DNA of 64,000 bases from NCBI RefSeq assembly GCF_030065545.1, contig NZ_JASJNC010000009.1:50799-114798 (forward strand), read 5' to 3'. How positions within the stretch are numbered: position 1 is the stretch's first letter; each line of letters begins with the position of its first letter. The notes under the pieces are model-generated. The model was not told the origin of the DNA. It saw nothing but the letters and a program-made list of their open reading frames with translations, and ran no database searches. The DNA is from Marinicella marina. Lineage in GTDB: Bacteria > Pseudomonadota > Gammaproteobacteria > Xanthomonadales > Marinicellaceae. The position numbers and the translations under genes are program-made. Below are positions 42,252-50,762 of this stretch, in pieces.

Positions 42252-44297
42252 TTACCAAATCTTAACTCGTTCTTCAGGTGGCAAGTACATGCCATCACCT
42301 GGTTGCACGTTAAAAGCCTCATAGAACTGCGGTAAATTTCTTAAGATACCATTGGTTCTGAACTCAGAAGGAGAATGTGGATCGGTGTCGATGCGACGCA
42401 ACAGTTCTTCATCACGGTATTTGCGCATCCATACTTGAGCCCAACCCATGAAAAAGCGTTGTTCAGGGGTGTACCCATCAATCACTTTATTATCGGTGTA
42501 GTTAGCTTTGAACGCTTTGTAGGCAATTGCTAAGCCACTTAAATCACCAATGTTTTCACCTTGGGTGAATTCGCCTTTAACTGGGGTCCCATCGACCACG
42601 GTGAAGCCATTGTATTGTTCCACCAACTTATTGGTCAGTTTTTCAAAATTGGCACGGTCCTCATCTGTCCACCAATTTTTCAAATTACCATCACCATCGT
42701 ATTTTGAACCTTGATCATCAAAACCATGACCCATTTCATGCCCAATGACAGCACCAATACCGCCATAATTAACCGCTTCATCGGCTGCCAGATTAAAGAA
42801 CGGTGGCTGCAAGATGGCTGCTGGGAAAACAATTTCATTTTTGGTGGGGTTGTAATAAGCGTTGACGCGCTGTGGGTTCATGCCCCATTCGTTGCGATCA
42901 ATGGGTTGGCCCAACTTGTCACGGTTACGCTTGGTGAAAAAGCGAGTGGCTTCTTTCAAATTACTCACCAAATCAGTGCCTTGAATGTTCAGTTCAGAAT
43001 AGTCTCTCCACACATCTGGATAACCAATCTTAGGGTCAAATTTAGCCAGTTTATCCAAAGCTTTCTCTTTGGTTTCCTCGCCCATCCAATCCAGTTCTTT
43101 GATGCTCATACCATAGGCATCACGCAAGTTTTCAATCAAGCCCACCATGCGCTGCTTGGCTTCGGCAGGGAAATGTTTTTTCACATACACTTTACCAACC
43201 AGCTCGCCAGTCAAGCCATTAACCAAATCAACACCGCGCTTCCAGCGAGGCTCTTGTTCAGTGGTACCAGTTAGGACAGTGCCGTAAAAACTGAAATCCT
43301 CTTGTTCAAAGTCTGCACTGAGGTAATTGGCTGTATTACTCAATAAATGCCATTTGTAATAGTTTTTCCAGTCAGCAATTGAATATTTTGCTAAAACTTC
43401 ATTCACCGTGTCTAAGTAGGGTGGTTGGGTGATGACCAGTTGTTCTGGTTTTTCAATCATGCTATGGGTTAACCAAGCATCCCAATTGACGTTAGGTACT
43501 TTATTTTGCAAGTCGGTAAAAGCCATCTTATTGTAGGTTTTATCGCGATCACGGTTTTCAATGGGTGTCCATTGGCCTGCTGCCAAGTCTTTTTCAATGG
43601 AATAGACTGTTTTCATGCTTGCTTGTGGTTGATCAAAACCAGCGAGCTTGAACATATTGGTGATGTGTTGTTGGTATTTCTGACGAATATTCTCAGGTTT
43701 TTCGCCTTCATTGAAATAGTAATCACGATTCGGTAGACCCAGACCACTCTGGCCCATATAAACTATGTGCTCGTCAGATTTTTTCTGGTCAATATAGACA
43801 TACATGCCCAAAGGTGCATTGCCACCATAGATGTCAGCATAGCCCATGTATTCACTCAAATCATCGTTGTTTCGAATGGCATCAATTTTGGCGAATTCTG
43901 TTTGTAATGGGGTCAAACCTTTTTTGTTGATTTGTTCGGTGTCCATGAAGGCGCGGTAGATATCAGCAATTTTTTGTTCAGAACTGCCTTGTTCATTGTC
44001 CATTGCTGCCGACTCTTCAATGATGGCTTTGACTCTTTCTCGGCTTTCTTCTGCTAATTTGGTGAAAGCACCGTAGTTGGATTTGTCTGCAGGTAATTCA
44101 AATTCTGCCAACCATTTACCATTCATGTGACGGTAAAAATCATCCTGAGCTCGAACGGCTGGATCCATGTTGCTCAGGTTGATACCTGATTCAACTTGGT
44201 TTTCCTCAATCGCTGCCACAGGAGCCTCTTTGATGGCATCTTTTTGACAGGCCACCAAGCCCAACGTTAAGCCGGTCAATAATAGGGTTTTCTTCAT
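42252..44297 (-). CDS. M13 family zinc metallopeptidase, lipoprotein
   Basis: 681-residue neprilysin/PepO-type peptidase. The N-terminus is a lipoprotein signal with lipobox LVAC (Cys about residue 16). The catalytic zinc site is VIGHEMGHGFDDQGSKYD with the third ligand glutamate in GENIGDLSGLAIAY (the family ENxAD block is ENIGD here). The C-terminal substrate region has the FFMGWAQVWMRKYRDEEL block. It cleaves oligopeptides in the periplasm. ATG 44297 gives the usual MKKTLLL start; six codons upstream are unneeded. It is a single-gene unit with its own terminator. Confidence 0.92.
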   Translation of the reverse strand: MKKTLLLTGLTLGLVACQKDAIKEAPVAAIEENQVESGINLSNMDPAVRAQDDFYRHMNGKWLAEFELPADKSNYGAFTKLAEESRERVKAIIEESAAMDNEQGSSEQKIADIYRAFMDTEQINKKGLTPLQTEFAKIDAIRNNDDLSEYMGYADIYGGNAPLGMYVYIDQKKSDEHIVYMGQSGLGLPNRDYYFNEGEKPENIRQKYQQHITNMFKLAGFDQPQASMKTVYSIEKDLAAGQWTPIENRDRDKTYNKMAFTDLQNKVPNVNWDAWLTHSMIEKPEQLVITQPPYLDTVNEVLAKYSIADWKNYYKWHLLSNTANYLSADFEQEDFSFYGTVLTGTTEQEPRWKRGVDLVNGLTGELVGKVYVKKHFPAEAKQRMVGLIENLRDAYGMSIKELDWMGEETKEKALDKLAKFDPKIGYPDVWRDYSELNIQGTDLVSNLKEATRFFTKRNRDKLGQPIDRNEWGMNPQRVNAYYNPTKNEIVFPAAILQPPFFNLAADEAVNYGGIGAVIGHEMGHGFDDQGSKYDGDGNLKNWWTDEDRANFEKLTNKLVEQYNGFTVVDGTPVKGEFTQGENIGDLSGLAIAYKAFKANYTDNKVIDGYTPEQRFFMGWAQVWMRKYRDEELLRRIDTDPHSPSEFRTNGILRNLPQFYEAFNVQPGDGMYLPPEERVKIW

Positions 44298-44393
44298 AAT
44301 TCCTCTCTTAATCAATTAACCGAGTTATTGTAGATAGGGTGTGCCCTAAATAAATGTGTCTATGGTCACGTTAATCAGTCTAAATCAGTCATT

Positions 44394-47132
44394 TCATTGT
44401 GATAAATGATTGGTCATGGCTTTGATGGCTTTTTTTATTCTCTTGTTGTTACTAGAGACAAACTCAGCATCATTTTTTGGTGTGATATACCACTGGTGGA
44501 GCCAATCACTGACTTGTTCTTGGTCGCTGCCAGCCTTTTCTCCTGACATCCGCTCTGACAATACTTTAACTTGGTAGGCCATGCGGTCTTCCATAAATTC
44601 AGCCGGCGTTTCAAGGCCGCTGATGAATTCAGCTTGTATCAAAAGCTCAGCTAAGTCGATTTGCTGGTTTTGTTTTTCCTGGCGTGGCGCGAAGTAGGCC
44701 GTCAATTCGTCAGTCAAAAGCGTATTGACCAGCTGATCTTTCTGTTCTTCAGTGATTTTGCCGGTTTCATAATCAGTAAAATGCTGGTCTAATTTTTGTT
44801 TGGTTTTGTGTTCTTTTTGAATCACTGATGATTTTAATTTTTGTGTTTGCTCAGTGATCAATTGCAGTAGTTGTTGTTTGTCGTTGTTGAGCAGTGATTC
44901 AGCTTGACCCAATTCAGTCCATGCTTGGTTGAATTCTTGCTTGATTTTCTTGAGGGCTTCTGTGGTTTTGGCCTTATTGACCATCGGCTTGAATTTTTTT
45001 ATGATTGAACTGGCCTGTTTCGTCTGTTCCATGATGACGGCTTGTTGGGCTTTTTGTTCATTCTCGCGGCGCTTGAATATGACATCATTGGCTTTACGGA
45101 ATTTTTTCCACAATTTGCGTTCAATGTGTTGTTTCACAATACCTGCTGTTTTCCATTGTTGTTGCAGGTTTTTAGCAGCTTCAATGGCTGCTGCATGATC
45201 TTCAGTGCTTACTAACTCTTGTGCGAGTTCGATTAACTGCAGTTTTTTCTTTTCAGCTGCAGCATAAAACTCATTGAGCTTGGTGTCCACACGATTGATG
45301 GCTTGACGAATTTTCTTCGCTATCTTTCCGCGCTTTTTCGGTGGTAACTGGTCCAATGTCTTTAAAAATTTAATGGCACCTCTGCTTAATTCAGCCAAAT
45401 CTCGTTCTGAAGTATTATCTAAATCAGTGTCTGCTATGGTCTTGATATGTGCTTCAATCTGGTTCAGGTAAGAATCTTGTTGTTCACTGCGTTTTTCAAA
45501 AAACGGTTGGGTCGGCTCAAACAGGGCTTTGGAGACCAGCCTGAATTCTTGCCACATTTTTTGGTTGCGTGCTGGAAACTTATCACCTGGAAGTTTTTCC
45601 ATGTTCTCAAGCGCATACCAACGCTCATTGGCTTCTTTTAATTTTTTCAAAACAGCATCTGGGTGCTGCCCTTTGCCCAGCATATCTTTTAACTCATCGA
45701 TGATGTCTTGTCGGGCTTTGTCGTTGCTCCATTTCTGCCAATTACGCAGATCTTTCAGTTGTTGCCAAACGCTGTCTAATTTGAATCTGTTGTTTTCAAT
45801 CAGTCGGTGTTTGTAACCAGCTGTCTTTTTCAGCTCAGCAATTTGGTTGGTCATTTCTTTGGCTTTGACCAAATGGCCGTCTTTGATTTGTGCAATGGTT
45901 GGCTCAATTAATTCGATGGCTTTTTCAGCCGCTTGTTGGCGTAATTGGGCCGAGTGTTCTATTTTCTCTGCCAGTTTTAAACAACTGTCATTGAATTGTT
46001 GGCTGATGGCGGTAAAAGCTTCACTGTTTTGGATTTTACGGGTGAGTTTTTGCCAACGTTTTTTGAATTGATTGAGTGATTCTGGTTGAACTATGGCTTG
46101 AGAAAGTTGTTTGTTTAAATCATCTAATACCGCTGTCACGCCGGCTGGGATCATCTGTTCTTTCTGTACTTTATCACGTTGACTGATCAAGCTATCAATG
46201 GCATTTTTATGACGTTCAATCTCGAGCTCACTCAAGTCGCTGACCACCAAATCTTGGTATTTAGTCAGTGCATTCTGTATCTGATGCAGCGACAGGTCAG
46301 TATTTTTTGCGACGAATTGTTCCAATTCATTTAATTGTGCTGCAGCCCTTTGGCGTTTTTGTTGTTGTAAAAATTGCGCTCGATGCTCAGGATCTAAAAT
46401 CATTTTAGCTGCTTCAAATGCACCATTAAAACGTAATTTGGTACCCTCAGAGACACCGCCTTCAATGCGTTGCCATTGTTCTCTGATCAGAGGCAATTCA
46501 ACGCCCTCGGCTCTGCCGTGAACAACATGTTCCAGTTGTTGGCACAATGACAGGGCTTCGGTGTTGTGGTCTGTCACAGCGGTTCCGAGTAATTTATTGT
46601 TAATTAATTGATACAACTCATGGTTGTGTTTTTGGGCCCGGTTAAGTAGTTTTTTAAGTTTATTCGGCGTTTCAATTTTATCTATAATCAACTGTTGTAA
46701 CGCCACTTCTTTTTCTTTGAACAGCAATTCACCCAACAGTCCTTGTTGTTTGATGTGATCCAAAGCATACTTTCTGATTGTTTTGCTGTGAGCTGACTCA
46801 GCAAGTGCTTGAATGGTCTGCGGATCAGTGATTGCATTGACGATGGCTGTTTGTTCGTCATTAGTTTCATTGGTGAACCATATAATGAGTTTTTTACTGG
46901 CTTGTTTTTTGATGTCTTTGTTGGGATGCTGATTCAGTATCTGCAATAACACTTGTGGATCAACGATTCTACCTAATGCCACTTTTTGTACTTTTTGACT
47001 GGCATCTGCATAAACAATGTCACCCAATGAAGACATTAAATCGGGGTCTTTGCTGTTTTGTATCGCGGTCAATCTGACTTGTTCGTTTGGGCTTTGCCAT
47101 TTAGGTTTGTTGAACCATTTCATAATACTCAT
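44394..47132 (-). CDS. DUF349-domain coiled-coil protein
   Basis: 912-residue soluble, highly charged helical protein. Residues 1-190 look like HEAT-type alpha repeats (several blocks such as DPQVLLQILNQHPNKDIKKQASKKLI). Long coiled coil follows, with at least two clear DUF349 modules: one around WYALENMEKLPGDKFPARNQKMWQEF, another at LQQQWKTAGIVKQHIERKLWKKFRKANDVIF. Proteins of this size with DUF349 occur in many Gammaproteobacteria; the function is unknown. It overlaps dusB by 1 nt (TAATG). Confidence 0.85.
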   Translation of the reverse strand: MSIMKWFNKPKWQSPNEQVRLTAIQNSKDPDLMSSLGDIVYADASQKVQKVALGRIVDPQVLLQILNQHPNKDIKKQASKKLIIWFTNETNDEQTAIVNAITDPQTIQALAESAHSKTIRKYALDHIKQQGLLGELLFKEKEVALQQLIIDKIETPNKLKKLLNRAQKHNHELYQLINNKLLGTAVTDHNTEALSLCQQLEHVVHGRAEGVELPLIREQWQRIEGGVSEGTKLRFNGAFEAAKMILDPEHRAQFLQQQKRQRAAAQLNELEQFVAKNTDLSLHQIQNALTKYQDLVVSDLSELEIERHKNAIDSLISQRDKVQKEQMIPAGVTAVLDDLNKQLSQAIVQPESLNQFKKRWQKLTRKIQNSEAFTAISQQFNDSCLKLAEKIEHSAQLRQQAAEKAIELIEPTIAQIKDGHLVKAKEMTNQIAELKKTAGYKHRLIENNRFKLDSVWQQLKDLRNWQKWSNDKARQDIIDELKDMLGKGQHPDAVLKKLKEANERWYALENMEKLPGDKFPARNQKMWQEFRLVSKALFEPTQPFFEKRSEQQDSYLNQIEAHIKTIADTDLDNTSERDLAELSRGAIKFLKTLDQLPPKKRGKIAKKIRQAINRVDTKLNEFYAAAEKKKLQLIELAQELVSTEDHAAAIEAAKNLQQQWKTAGIVKQHIERKLWKKFRKANDVIFKRRENEQKAQQAVIMEQTKQASSIIKKFKPMVNKAKTTEALKKIKQEFNQAWTELGQAESLLNNDKQQLLQLITEQTQKLKSSVIQKEHKTKQKLDQHFTDYETGKITEEQKDQLVNTLLTDELTAYFAPRQEKQNQQIDLAELLIQAEFISGLETPAEFMEDRMAYQVKVLSERMSGEKAGSDQEQVSDWLHQWYITPKNDAEFVSSNNKRIKKAIKAMTNHLSQ

Positions 47133-48118
47133 TATGCTGCTCTCCTCAGTAAATTTTGATCTATGAACTTCAATTGTTCCTCCGCACTGTTGATTTTCAT
47201 CAAACTACGGGTGGTGTTGTCCATATCAAGGTTCAATGCTGGATTTTTCAAAAACCACTTGATGTGTTTTCTGGCAATCCTTAAACCAATCTCTGGACCA
47301 TAAAAACCATGTAAGTTATTGATGTGTTCATACATGACTTTAATGACTTCTTTGTGTTTTGGGCTTGGCAGGTGCTGACCTGTTGCTAAAAAATGTTTGA
47401 TTTGTTGAAAAATCCAGGGGTTGCCCTGGGCTGCACGGCCTACCATGATGCCGTCACATTGGGTTAAGCTCAGTACTTGCTTGGCCTGTTCAGGTGTTTC
47501 AATGTCACCATTAGCAATCACCGGTATGTTGATGGTTGCCTTGGCCTCAGCAATCAAATCAAAGGTGCTTTCACCTTGGTATTTTTGTGCTTTTGTCCTG
47601 CCATGAATAAACAGTGCTTGAATACCGCTTGATTCAGCTATTTGGGCAATTTCAATGATGTTTTTATGCGCCTCATCAATACCTAAACGGGTTTTTAAGG
47701 TTACCGGAACGTCTACCGCATCAACTACACGCTGACAAATTTCTGCCACCAATTGTGGTTCGGCCAACAGTGCGGAGCCACAATTTTTTCGTGCGACTTT
47801 TTTTTGTGGGCAGCCCATATTAATATCGATGATTTGCGCGCCATTATCTATGTTGTGTTTAGCCGCTTTGACCATCGCACCTGGATCTGACCCAGCAATT
47901 TGAACAGCAATAGGGCCTGGTTCACCATCATGGTTCATGCGGTATTGGGTCTTGGCTGTTTTTAACAGGGATAAATCACAACTCAGCATCTCTGAGACTG
48001 CATAGGCTGCTCCCAGCTCTCGGCACAATTGTCTGAATGGTCTGTCAGTCACACCGGCCATGGGTGCCAGTATAACTGGATGGGGTATCGCATAGGGGCC
48101 GATGAAGAACGCAGACAT
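47132..48118 (-). CDS. dusB: tRNA-dihydrouridine synthase B
   Basis: 328-residue FMN TIM-barrel enzyme reducing uridine in the tRNA D-loop. Motifs: ILAPMAGVTDRPFR at the N-terminus, INMGCPQKKVARKNCGSALL with the catalytic cysteine, GRTKAQKYQG and ANGDIETPEQA. In enterobacteria dusB is followed by fis; here fis is missing from the locus and a DUF349 gene takes the place. It starts 1 nt after the TraB gene. Confidence 0.96.
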   Translation of the reverse strand: MSAFFIGPYAIPHPVILAPMAGVTDRPFRQLCRELGAAYAVSEMLSCDLSLLKTAKTQYRMNHDGEPGPIAVQIAGSDPGAMVKAAKHNIDNGAQIIDINMGCPQKKVARKNCGSALLAEPQLVAEICQRVVDAVDVPVTLKTRLGIDEAHKNIIEIAQIAESSGIQALFIHGRTKAQKYQGESTFDLIAEAKATINIPVIANGDIETPEQAKQVLSLTQCDGIMVGRAAQGNPWIFQQIKHFLATGQHLPSPKHKEVIKVMYEHINNLHGFYGPEIGLRIARKHIKWFLKNPALNLDMDNTTRSLMKINSAEEQLKFIDQNLLRRAA

Positions 48119-48119
48119 G

Positions 48120-49343
48120 TTAAATCAATTGGTTGAATATTTTGAAGCCAGAAACCCAAGTGGCTACAGCAGAGCCTAAATTAGTCAAAAGAAATACCAA
48201 CAATACCCGAGTCACCGGATTTTTCCACCAGCCTTTCAAATGCATGGCGTCCTGCTGCAGGGCTTCAAACTGATGGATTTTGGGTTTTCTGATCATGGTT
48301 TCTACCAAGGCTGCAACCATGCCGGCTGCAATGGTCGGATTCAGAGAAGTGAATGGAGCAGCCAATACTGCTGATAAAATGGTCAAGGGGTGTCCACCGG
48401 CTATAGCAGCCCCAACACCTGATAAAATACCGTTGTATATGAACCATGTTTTGATTAAATCAACCCCCAAATCAGTGTTTTTACTGAAGCCCCAGGCAAA
48501 GCCAGTAAGAATGATCAGAGTGATTAACCAAGGCAGTATTTTGACCCATTTGGATTTTGGCGGCAGGGTGTTGAGTTGATTGATGGTTTGGTTTTCATCT
48601 TGCTCTTGCTCTATGTAATTTGTGAGGCCTTTCAGGTGCCCAGCACCAATCACCACCAACACATTTTCCACACCATTTTCTGCTGATTTATTCTGTAATA
48701 AACTTTGTTTTAATCTGGCTGCCATGAATTGGTCCCTTTCATCAATCAGTGATTTATAAAGTGATTCAGAATTTTCTGAAAAGTCGTTGAATGTACTTTC
48801 CAACATGTCACCAGACTTTAACTTTTCTATTTCTTTTTCGCTGATTTCTTCTTTTTCAAAAAAACCACCAAAACCAAAAACCAAATTCATTTTCTCAGTA
48901 AATCGCAAAGATCGCCAAGTTCTTTTCATGGTGATGCCGACACTGCGATCAATCTTCCACAAATTCAAATCATGCTCTTTTGCTGAGTGAATGGCTTGTT
49001 TCATCTCAGCACCGGGCTCAACCCCTAATTGTTCAGCCAAACGGTTTTGGTAAGCACTCATAGCTAAATTGGTCGCGATCAACCCTGTTTGTTTGTTTTT
49101 TATGATGCTGATTAGATCTAGATTCTTGTAGCGATTTTCATCAGTTATGGCTTGGTACCTTAATTCATCTAACTCAATGGCCACGGTATCGAACTCACCC
49201 GTATCAATCAAGGACTTAACCACTTCAGCACTTTTCTTTGAAACGTGTGCGGTGCCAAGCAGCAAAAAGTTGACGCCATCGACTGCTAACTTTTTATGTG
49301 GCTGGTCTGTCAATAAATCATTCAGATTCAATGTAATGTCCAT
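48120..49343 (-). CDS. TraB/PrgY family membrane protein
   Basis: 407-residue protein with a soluble N-terminal TraB domain and about four or five C-terminal membrane helices (about 260-405). The hallmark GTAHVSKKSAEVV is near residue 30 and the second motif is VVIGAGHLKGL near 225. TraB/PrgY proteins are relatives of the GumN/EreA-like superfamily with a predicted metal-dependent hydrolase fold; the enterococcal PrgY limits pheromone activity. Chromosomal homologues have no firm role. It leads the TraB-dusB-DUF349 operon. Confidence 0.88.
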   Translation of the reverse strand: MDITLNLNDLLTDQPHKKLAVDGVNFLLLGTAHVSKKSAEVVKSLIDTGEFDTVAIELDELRYQAITDENRYKNLDLISIIKNKQTGLIATNLAMSAYQNRLAEQLGVEPGAEMKQAIHSAKEHDLNLWKIDRSVGITMKRTWRSLRFTEKMNLVFGFGGFFEKEEISEKEIEKLKSGDMLESTFNDFSENSESLYKSLIDERDQFMAARLKQSLLQNKSAENGVENVLVVIGAGHLKGLTNYIEQEQDENQTINQLNTLPPKSKWVKILPWLITLIILTGFAWGFSKNTDLGVDLIKTWFIYNGILSGVGAAIAGGHPLTILSAVLAAPFTSLNPTIAAGMVAALVETMIRKPKIHQFEALQQDAMHLKGWWKNPVTRVLLVFLLTNLGSAVATWVSGFKIFNQLI

Positions 49344-49636
49344 TAAACAAAAAGCCGATATTTTAGCATCATGTAAGGGGTGTAGGTGGTTTGGTTTACG
49401 GGTATTTTGTTGGGATAGTTTTTATGGTTTGGTGTAGATGAATACAGAGGCAATGCAAAGCCTTAACTTTTTCTTCGATATTGACACAATAATAAAAGTT
49501 TTACAATCATAAGGTGTTATCAAGTTGAGGTCTGCCAAGCTCAATCTGAAGGGCAGAATAGGTCGTACATTCGACCGCTCATAAGAATGGGTAGGGTGTA
49601 TATGAAATAATATTTATGGGGGGAGATTAAAAAAAA
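49344..49636. other. Gap without a gene; possible small-RNA signals
   Basis: No coding potential is convincing. The plus strand has TTGACA (49481-49486) and TACAAT (49502-49507) 15 nt apart, followed by inverted repeats TCTGCC/GGCAGA (49531-49536, 49552-49557) and GGTCG-N6-CGACC (49561-49576). No U-run terminator is seen after them. Confidence 0.25.
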
Positions 49637-49727
49637 TGGCGGAGAGACAGGGATTCGAACCCTGGATACGCTATTAACGTATGCTGGTTTTCAAGACCAG
49701 TGCATTCAACCGCTCTGCCATCTCTCC
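49637..49727 (-). tRNA. tRNA-Ser, anticodon UGA
   Basis: On the minus strand it begins GGAGAGATGGCAGAGCGGTT and ends CTCTCCG-CCA, with CCA encoded. The anticodon loop CTTGAAA gives TGA in the DNA, reading UCA. The long variable arm and T-arm side share an ATACGTTAATAGCGTAT stretch with tRNA-Ser(GGA) at 9.6 kb. A TATAAA box lies about 13 nt before its 5' end on the minus strand. Confidence 0.97.
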
Positions 49728-49954
49728 GCATATTCGATATTTTATAGAGTTATCGACTCTGGGCTTTCTTAGAAGTTAAAACTGACATTTATCAGCTCGT
49801 CATTCAAGAGGTTGCGTACTTTATCCTAAAATATAAGCCAAATCCAGATTTTTTTGCCTCTTAAACTGTTTTTTTTTCAATGCGCATATCCATGTCTTTT
49901 TATTTTTGTTTAAAACAGCTAAAATACGTGTTTTTAGTCTTTAAAGAGATTTCT

Positions 49955-50404
49955 ATGGCATTAGACACTGGTGATAAAGCACCTGACTTTTCATTGATAG
50001 CGGACAATGGAAAACCATTCAAACTTTCATCTAAGTTGAAAGGTAATGCACTTCTGGTATTTTACCCTGGCGATGGCTTGCCAGTTTGTAAGCAACAGTT
50101 GAGTGATTACCGCGACAGTTATTCTGATTTCAATGAATTGGGGGTCGAGGTCATTGCCATCAGTGGTGATGATGCTGGAACCATCAAATCTTTCAAGAAA
50201 GAACATAATCTGCCATTCACACTATTGAGTGATGCAGATGGTGAAGTTTCTAAACAGTACGATTCTTTTGGTTGGTTTGGTGTTAAAAGATCAGTTTATT
50301 TGGTTGATAAAGATCTTGAGGTCAAATACAAACACATTGAATCGGTTTCAATTTACAGTCGATCTGTTGAGGAATTAACTGAGATGATTAAGCGCAAGGT
50401 TTAA
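49955..50404 (+). CDS. Peroxiredoxin-like protein (AhpC/TSA fold) with altered active site
   Basis: 149-residue thioredoxin-fold protein from ATG 49955 (MALDTGDKAPDFSL), which has AAAGAG in front; a longer frame opens 25 codons upstream and is not conserved. The active-site loop is FYPGDGLPVCKQQL with peroxidatic Cys45, the only cysteine, so it would be a 1-Cys type. In BCP-type peroxiredoxins the motif is PxxxTxxC; the threonine position is Leu42. Arg in VKRSVYLVD is kept. It is likely cytoplasmic. Whether it reduces peroxides is uncertain. Confidence 0.85.
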   Translation: MALDTGDKAPDFSLIADNGKPFKLSSKLKGNALLVFYPGDGLPVCKQQLSDYRDSYSDFNELGVEVIAISGDDAGTIKSFKKEHNLPFTLLSDADGEVSKQYDSFGWFGVKRSVYLVDKDLEVKYKHIESVSIYSRSVEELTEMIKRKV

Positions 50405-50427
50405 TATCTTTCAAATAAGGGTATAAG

Positions 50428-50453
50428 AAAACCGGCTAATTGCCGGTTTTTTT
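50428..50453. terminator. Bidirectional terminator
   Basis: AAAACCGGC-TAATT-GCCGGTTTT with A/T runs on both sides. It serves the peroxiredoxin gene on the plus strand and the PHA-system gene on the minus strand. Confidence 0.88.
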
Positions 50454-50742
50454 ATGCGTGTTCATTGCCAAACTTTTCATTCAGCTTGTTGATTATTTCA
50501 GCTTCAATGATGCTTTTGAATGGCGACATAAAAAAGCCAAGTTTGGCGTTGATGTCGATGCAATCCTCAAGCAATTCAAGTCTACCAGTAACGCCTGATC
50601 CTTTCAAAATACACTCGTGTTCATCAACAAACTCATGTTTGATGGCATATTTGTCCTCAAGTGCTGAAAGTAGGCCCTTTACGGTTTCCTTGGAATGGTC
50701 TATGTGGCAATCCAAAGGGTAATGAATGTGAATCTCTGACAT
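50452..50742 (-). CDS. Polyhydroxyalkanoic acid system-type protein
   Basis: 96-residue small protein of the PHA_gran_rgn type. It begins EIHIHYPLDCHIDHSKETVKGLL and continues as a beta-rich domain with LKGSGVTGRLELLEDCIDINAKLGFF and an amphipathic C-terminus. The family was named from polyhydroxyalkanoate gene clusters; no PHA synthase is here, so a role in granules is not supported locally. It stands alone beyond a shared terminator. Confidence 0.78.
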   Translation of the reverse strand: MSEIHIHYPLDCHIDHSKETVKGLLSALEDKYAIKHEFVDEHECILKGSGVTGRLELLEDCIDINAKLGFFMSPFKSIIEAEIINKLNEKFGNEHA

Positions 50743-50762
50743 GTTGGGTTAATCTCGGTGGT

